This document shows positions 4,091 to 6,262 of a DNA stretch of 6,262 nt, in pieces. The notes under the pieces were generated by a model. That model was not told the DNA's origin. It did no database searches and was given only the letters and a program-made list of their open reading frames with translations. Location of the stretch: contig JBBDNC010000043.1 of assembly GCA_040877875.1 (NCBI GenBank), positions 1 through 6,262 on the forward strand, read 5' to 3'. A program made the translations under genes and the position numbers. The stretch's first letter is position 1, and every line of letters begins with the position of its first letter. This DNA is from JBBDNC01 sp040877875. Lineage in GTDB: Bacteria; Bacteroidota; Rhodothermia; Balneolales; Balneolaceae.

Positions 4091-5992
4091 ATGAAGCTTT
4101 ACAGTACTTTATTAAAGGGCTCATGGATCATCTGTTTGATGACAATGTTTATGTCATCCCTGCTTTTTGGCCAGGGCATTGAAGGTGAGGACCGGCCGAA
4201 TATACTCTGGATTACGACCGAAGACCAGGGCCCCCATCTTGGAGCGTATGGTGATTCCTATGCCCATACGCCGTCCCTCGACTCGTTTGCAAGCCGAAGC
4301 CTGCGCTATGATGTTGCCTGGTCGGATGCTCCGGTCTGCGCGCCGGCCCGGACAGCGCTGATCACCGGGGTGTACCCGACGAGTACTGGCGGACAGCATA
4401 TGCGAAGTGATGTTCAGCTTCCTTCGTTGATCCGCAAATACCCGGCCCTGCTTCGGGCCGAAGGCTATTATACGACCAATAACTCCAAGGAGGATTATAA
4501 TGTGAGTGGCCACGGGCAGGCCTGGGATGAGTCCTCCCCGGAGGCTCATTATGAAAACCGGGACGAGGGACAGCCGTTCTTTGCCGTGTTTAATTTTACC
4601 CAAAGCCACGAAAGCCGGATCCGCGACCGGACCGACTTGCCGTATCATGACCCGGAGCAAGCCCCCGTCCCTCCCTACCATCCCGATACGCCGGAGGTCC
4701 GGCGCGATTGGGCTCAGTATTACCACGGGATTTCCCAAATTGACCGGAAAGCCGGAGAGGTGCTTGAACAGCTTAGGGAGAACGGACTGGAGGAGGAGAC
4801 GATCGTTTTCTTTTACGGGGATCATGGCAGCGGCATGCCGCGCCACAAGCGCTGGCCGTATAACTCGGGTTTGCAGGTCCCCCTGATGATTCATGTTCCG
4901 GACAAATACCGCCACCTGGCCCCGCAGGAGTACCGTCCGGGTGGGTCGACGAACCGCCCTGTAGCGTTTGTGGACCTGGCTCCGACGCTGCTCAGTCTGA
5001 TCGGCACGGAACCGCCCGAGTGGATGCAAGGCCGTCCGATCATGGGCCGGTACGAGGCGGAACCCCGCCAGTATCTTTACGGGTTCCGGGGACGCATGGA
5101 TGAACGCTATGACAAGGTCCGCTCGGTCCGCAACGATCGCTATATATATATTCGCAACTATATGCCCCATAAAATTTACGGTCAATATCTGGCCTACATG
5201 TGGCTGACCGAGACGACCCGTGTATGGGAACAGATGTATCAAAACGGGGAGCTTTCCCCGCCGCAGACGTATTTTTGGGAACCCAAGCCGGCCGAGGAGC
5301 TCTACGATCTTCAAAACGACCCGCATGAGATTGATAATCTGGCCGGCAGCGGGCGGGAGGAGCACCGCCGGGTATTGGAGGAATTGCGCCGTGCACACCG
5401 CACGCATGTACTGGAGACCCGGGACGCCGGATTGCTGCCGGAAGCGGAAATGCACCGCCGGGCGAAGGTGAGCGGACTGACCATTTATGAGATGGCCCAC
5501 GATGACGACCTGTATCCACTGGAGCGTATCCTGGCGGCGGCACAGATGGCCGCCGGCCGGGATGCCGAATCGGTCCCCGGACTCCTTGAGGCCTTTCGAG
5601 ATGAAGATCCAGCCGTGCGGTATTGGGCGGCGATGGGAATTCTTGTCCGCGGACAAGACGCCTTTGACCGGGCGGCATTACAACTTCGATGGTCTCTGAA
5701 CGATGAAAACCCAAGCGTACGGATTGCTGCGGCAGAAGCGCTGATCCGGTATGGGACGGGCCGGGATGAGAGCCGGGCGGTCAAGACCCTTTTGGAGCTG
5801 GTACCGGCGGATGAGAACGGAGCCTTTGTCAGTATAGCCGCCCTGAACGTCCTTGCAGACCTGGATGAAGAGATCCTTGCCGGCATCCGGCCAGCGTTAC
5901 GGCAGATGGAAGTCAACGACCCGGCCCTTCCCCCGCGTCCCAATGACTACGTCCACCGCCTGGTGGAGAGTATCATGAACGGGGAAAAATAA
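4091..5992 (+). CDS. Secreted sulfatase (SGSH-like) with C-terminal HEAT-like repeats
   Basis: A 633-residue exported enzyme expected to hydrolyse sulfate esters or N-sulfates on a glycan. Signal peptide at about 1-28; sulfatase domain at about 36-440; HEAT-like helical repeats at about 465-610. Seen: PNILWITTEDQGPHLGAYGD, with Glu44-Asp45 where many sulfatases have Asp-Asp; CAPARTALITG with Cys83, the residue converted to formylglycine; His173 in FTQSHES; GDHGSG with Asp244-His245; Lys254; and the C-terminal subdomain signature ELYDLQNDPHEIDNLAG (403-419). The layout resembles N-sulfoglucosamine sulfohydrolase-like sulfatases (likely the S1_8 branch, from memory). Helical repeats such as DEDPAVRYWAAMGIL and DENPSVRIAAAEALI are HEAT-type and may bind a partner or substrate. 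Cys-type maturation needs a formylglycine-generating enzyme or anSME, not seen here. The substrate cannot be read from sequence. No Shine-Dalgarno sequence precedes the ATG. Confidence 0.93.
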   Translation: MKLYSTLLKGSWIICLMTMFMSSLLFGQGIEGEDRPNILWITTEDQGPHLGAYGDSYAHTPSLDSFASRSLRYDVAWSDAPVCAPARTALITGVYPTSTGGQHMRSDVQLPSLIRKYPALLRAEGYYTTNNSKEDYNVSGHGQAWDESSPEAHYENRDEGQPFFAVFNFTQSHESRIRDRTDLPYHDPEQAPVPPYHPDTPEVRRDWAQYYHGISQIDRKAGEVLEQLRENGLEEETIVFFYGDHGSGMPRHKRWPYNSGLQVPLMIHVPDKYRHLAPQEYRPGGSTNRPVAFVDLAPTLLSLIGTEPPEWMQGRPIMGRYEAEPRQYLYGFRGRMDERYDKVRSVRNDRYIYIRNYMPHKIYGQYLAYMWLTETTRVWEQMYQNGELSPPQTYFWEPKPAEELYDLQNDPHEIDNLAGSGREEHRRVLEELRRAHRTHVLETRDAGLLPEAEMHRRAKVSGLTIYEMAHDDDLYPLERILAAAQMAAGRDAESVPGLLEAFRDEDPAVRYWAAMGILVRGQDAFDRAALQLRWSLNDENPSVRIAAAEALIRYGTGRDESRAVKTLLELVPADENGAFVSIAALNVLADLDEEILAGIRPALRQMEVNDPALPPRPNDYVHRLVESIMNGEK

Positions 5993-6080
5993 AACACGTC
6001 GCCAAAACAATTAGAATTAAATTTATCTCGATTTTTTAACCTCAATTCATCAGTTAAATAACCCAATTATTTTTAGATAG

Positions 6081-6262
6081 ATGACTATGATAAAAAAAGA
6101 AGCCGGGCTATTCGTTGCATTCATTCTTTTGTTCAGTACACTGCAGTGTACTTCGTTTGAATCAAATGTATTTGAGATCGAACGGGCTTCACGCATTGTT
6201 TTAATCGGGAACAATTTGGGCTCACGGATGATGCATTTTGGTCATTTCGAAACCGAAATGCA
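6081..6262 (+). CDS. N-terminus of an exported protein with an SGNH-like opening (partial, runs off the window)
   Basis: The first 60 codons are open to the window end. After MTMIKKEAG comes a hydrophobic signal (LFVAFILLFSTL) and Cys23, a possible but poor lipoprotein site (TLQC). Then RASRIVLIGNNLGSRM (35-50) and HFGHFETEM (52-60). From memory, this resembles the start of large secreted proteins in Bacteroidota and Planctomycetota that open with an SGNH/GDSL-like segment and often continue into dehydrogenase-like, HEAT and CxxCH haem domains; GNN would stand where GDS is found in classical enzymes. None of the later domains is visible here, so the full identity is inference. Start could also be the ATG at 6087. 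It lies 88 bases after the sulfatase on the same strand, with no obvious terminator between. Confidence 0.6.
   Translation, partial: MTMIKKEAGLFVAFILLFSTLQCTSFESNVFEIERASRIVLIGNNLGSRMMHFGHFETEM

Noticed and set aside
5141..5151. TATATATATAT run inside the sulfatase gene, a possible phase-variation tract
   Set aside because: Short, in frame and encoding a sensible Tyr-Ile-Tyr-Ile segment at a beta strand; no sign of slippage.
4154..5656. 500-codon minus-strand open frame antisense to the sulfatase
   Set aside because: Low-complexity Arg/Pro/Gly/Ile-rich product without domains; a side effect of codon bias in the sulfatase gene.
5993..6080. Possible terminator after the sulfatase (T-run near 6033 and TTAAC/GTTAA arms)
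   Set aside because: The T-run precedes the arms instead of following them, and the stem is only five AT-rich pairs.

Overview
The window looks like part of a bacterial chromosome from the Bacteroidota/Balneolota/Rhodothermota side of the tree, probably a marine or saline polysaccharide degrader. This placement is inference. It rests on the mix of secreted DUF1080 and sulfatase proteins, on starts that lack Shine-Dalgarno sequences (apart from a weak GGAG before the RES toxin), on AT-rich intergenic DNA around more GC-rich genes, and on a final partial gene whose N-terminus resembles secreted proteins of Bacteroidota and Planctomycetota. No rRNA or other phylogenetic marker is present.

Left part (49-935, minus strand): a complete type II toxin-antitoxin operon. 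A Xre/MbcA/ParS-type antitoxin (DUF2384) comes first and a RES-domain toxin second, overlapping by one base. Just upstream of the antitoxin is a cluster of three TGACGT half-sites, two of which form a perfect 16-base palindrome; this is the likely autoregulatory operator. The AT-rich gap 936-1220 separates this operon from the divergent plus-strand genes.

Right part (1221-6262, all plus strand): a glycan-processing neighbourhood. In order it holds a secreted protein with two tandem DUF1080 (3-keto-glycoside hydrolase-like) domains; a 58-residue acidic protein of unknown function; the N-terminal stub of a sulfatase gene cut off before its catalytic cysteine; a probable ankyrin-repeat lipoprotein; a full-length secreted sulfatase with a Cys-type formylglycine motif and a C-terminal HEAT-like extension; and the first 60 codons of a further exported protein with an SGNH-like opening.

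Taken together, the plus-strand genes suggest outside-the-cytoplasm breakdown of a sulfated glycan: a sulfatase removes sulfate, and the DUF1080 protein acts on oxidised (3-keto) sugars. No glycoside hydrolase of a classical family, no SusC/SusD pair and no sulfatase-maturing enzyme lies in the window. The DNA between the DUF1080 gene and the ankyrin gene is the most unsettled part: it holds a long imperfect inverted repeat, a small orphan gene, a broken gene and several small dyads. I see no CRISPR array, tRNA, rRNA, transposase or clear intrinsic terminator. I found no strong evidence for a wholly new system; the best leads are the operator cluster, the 68-base inverted repeat and the broken sulfatase.
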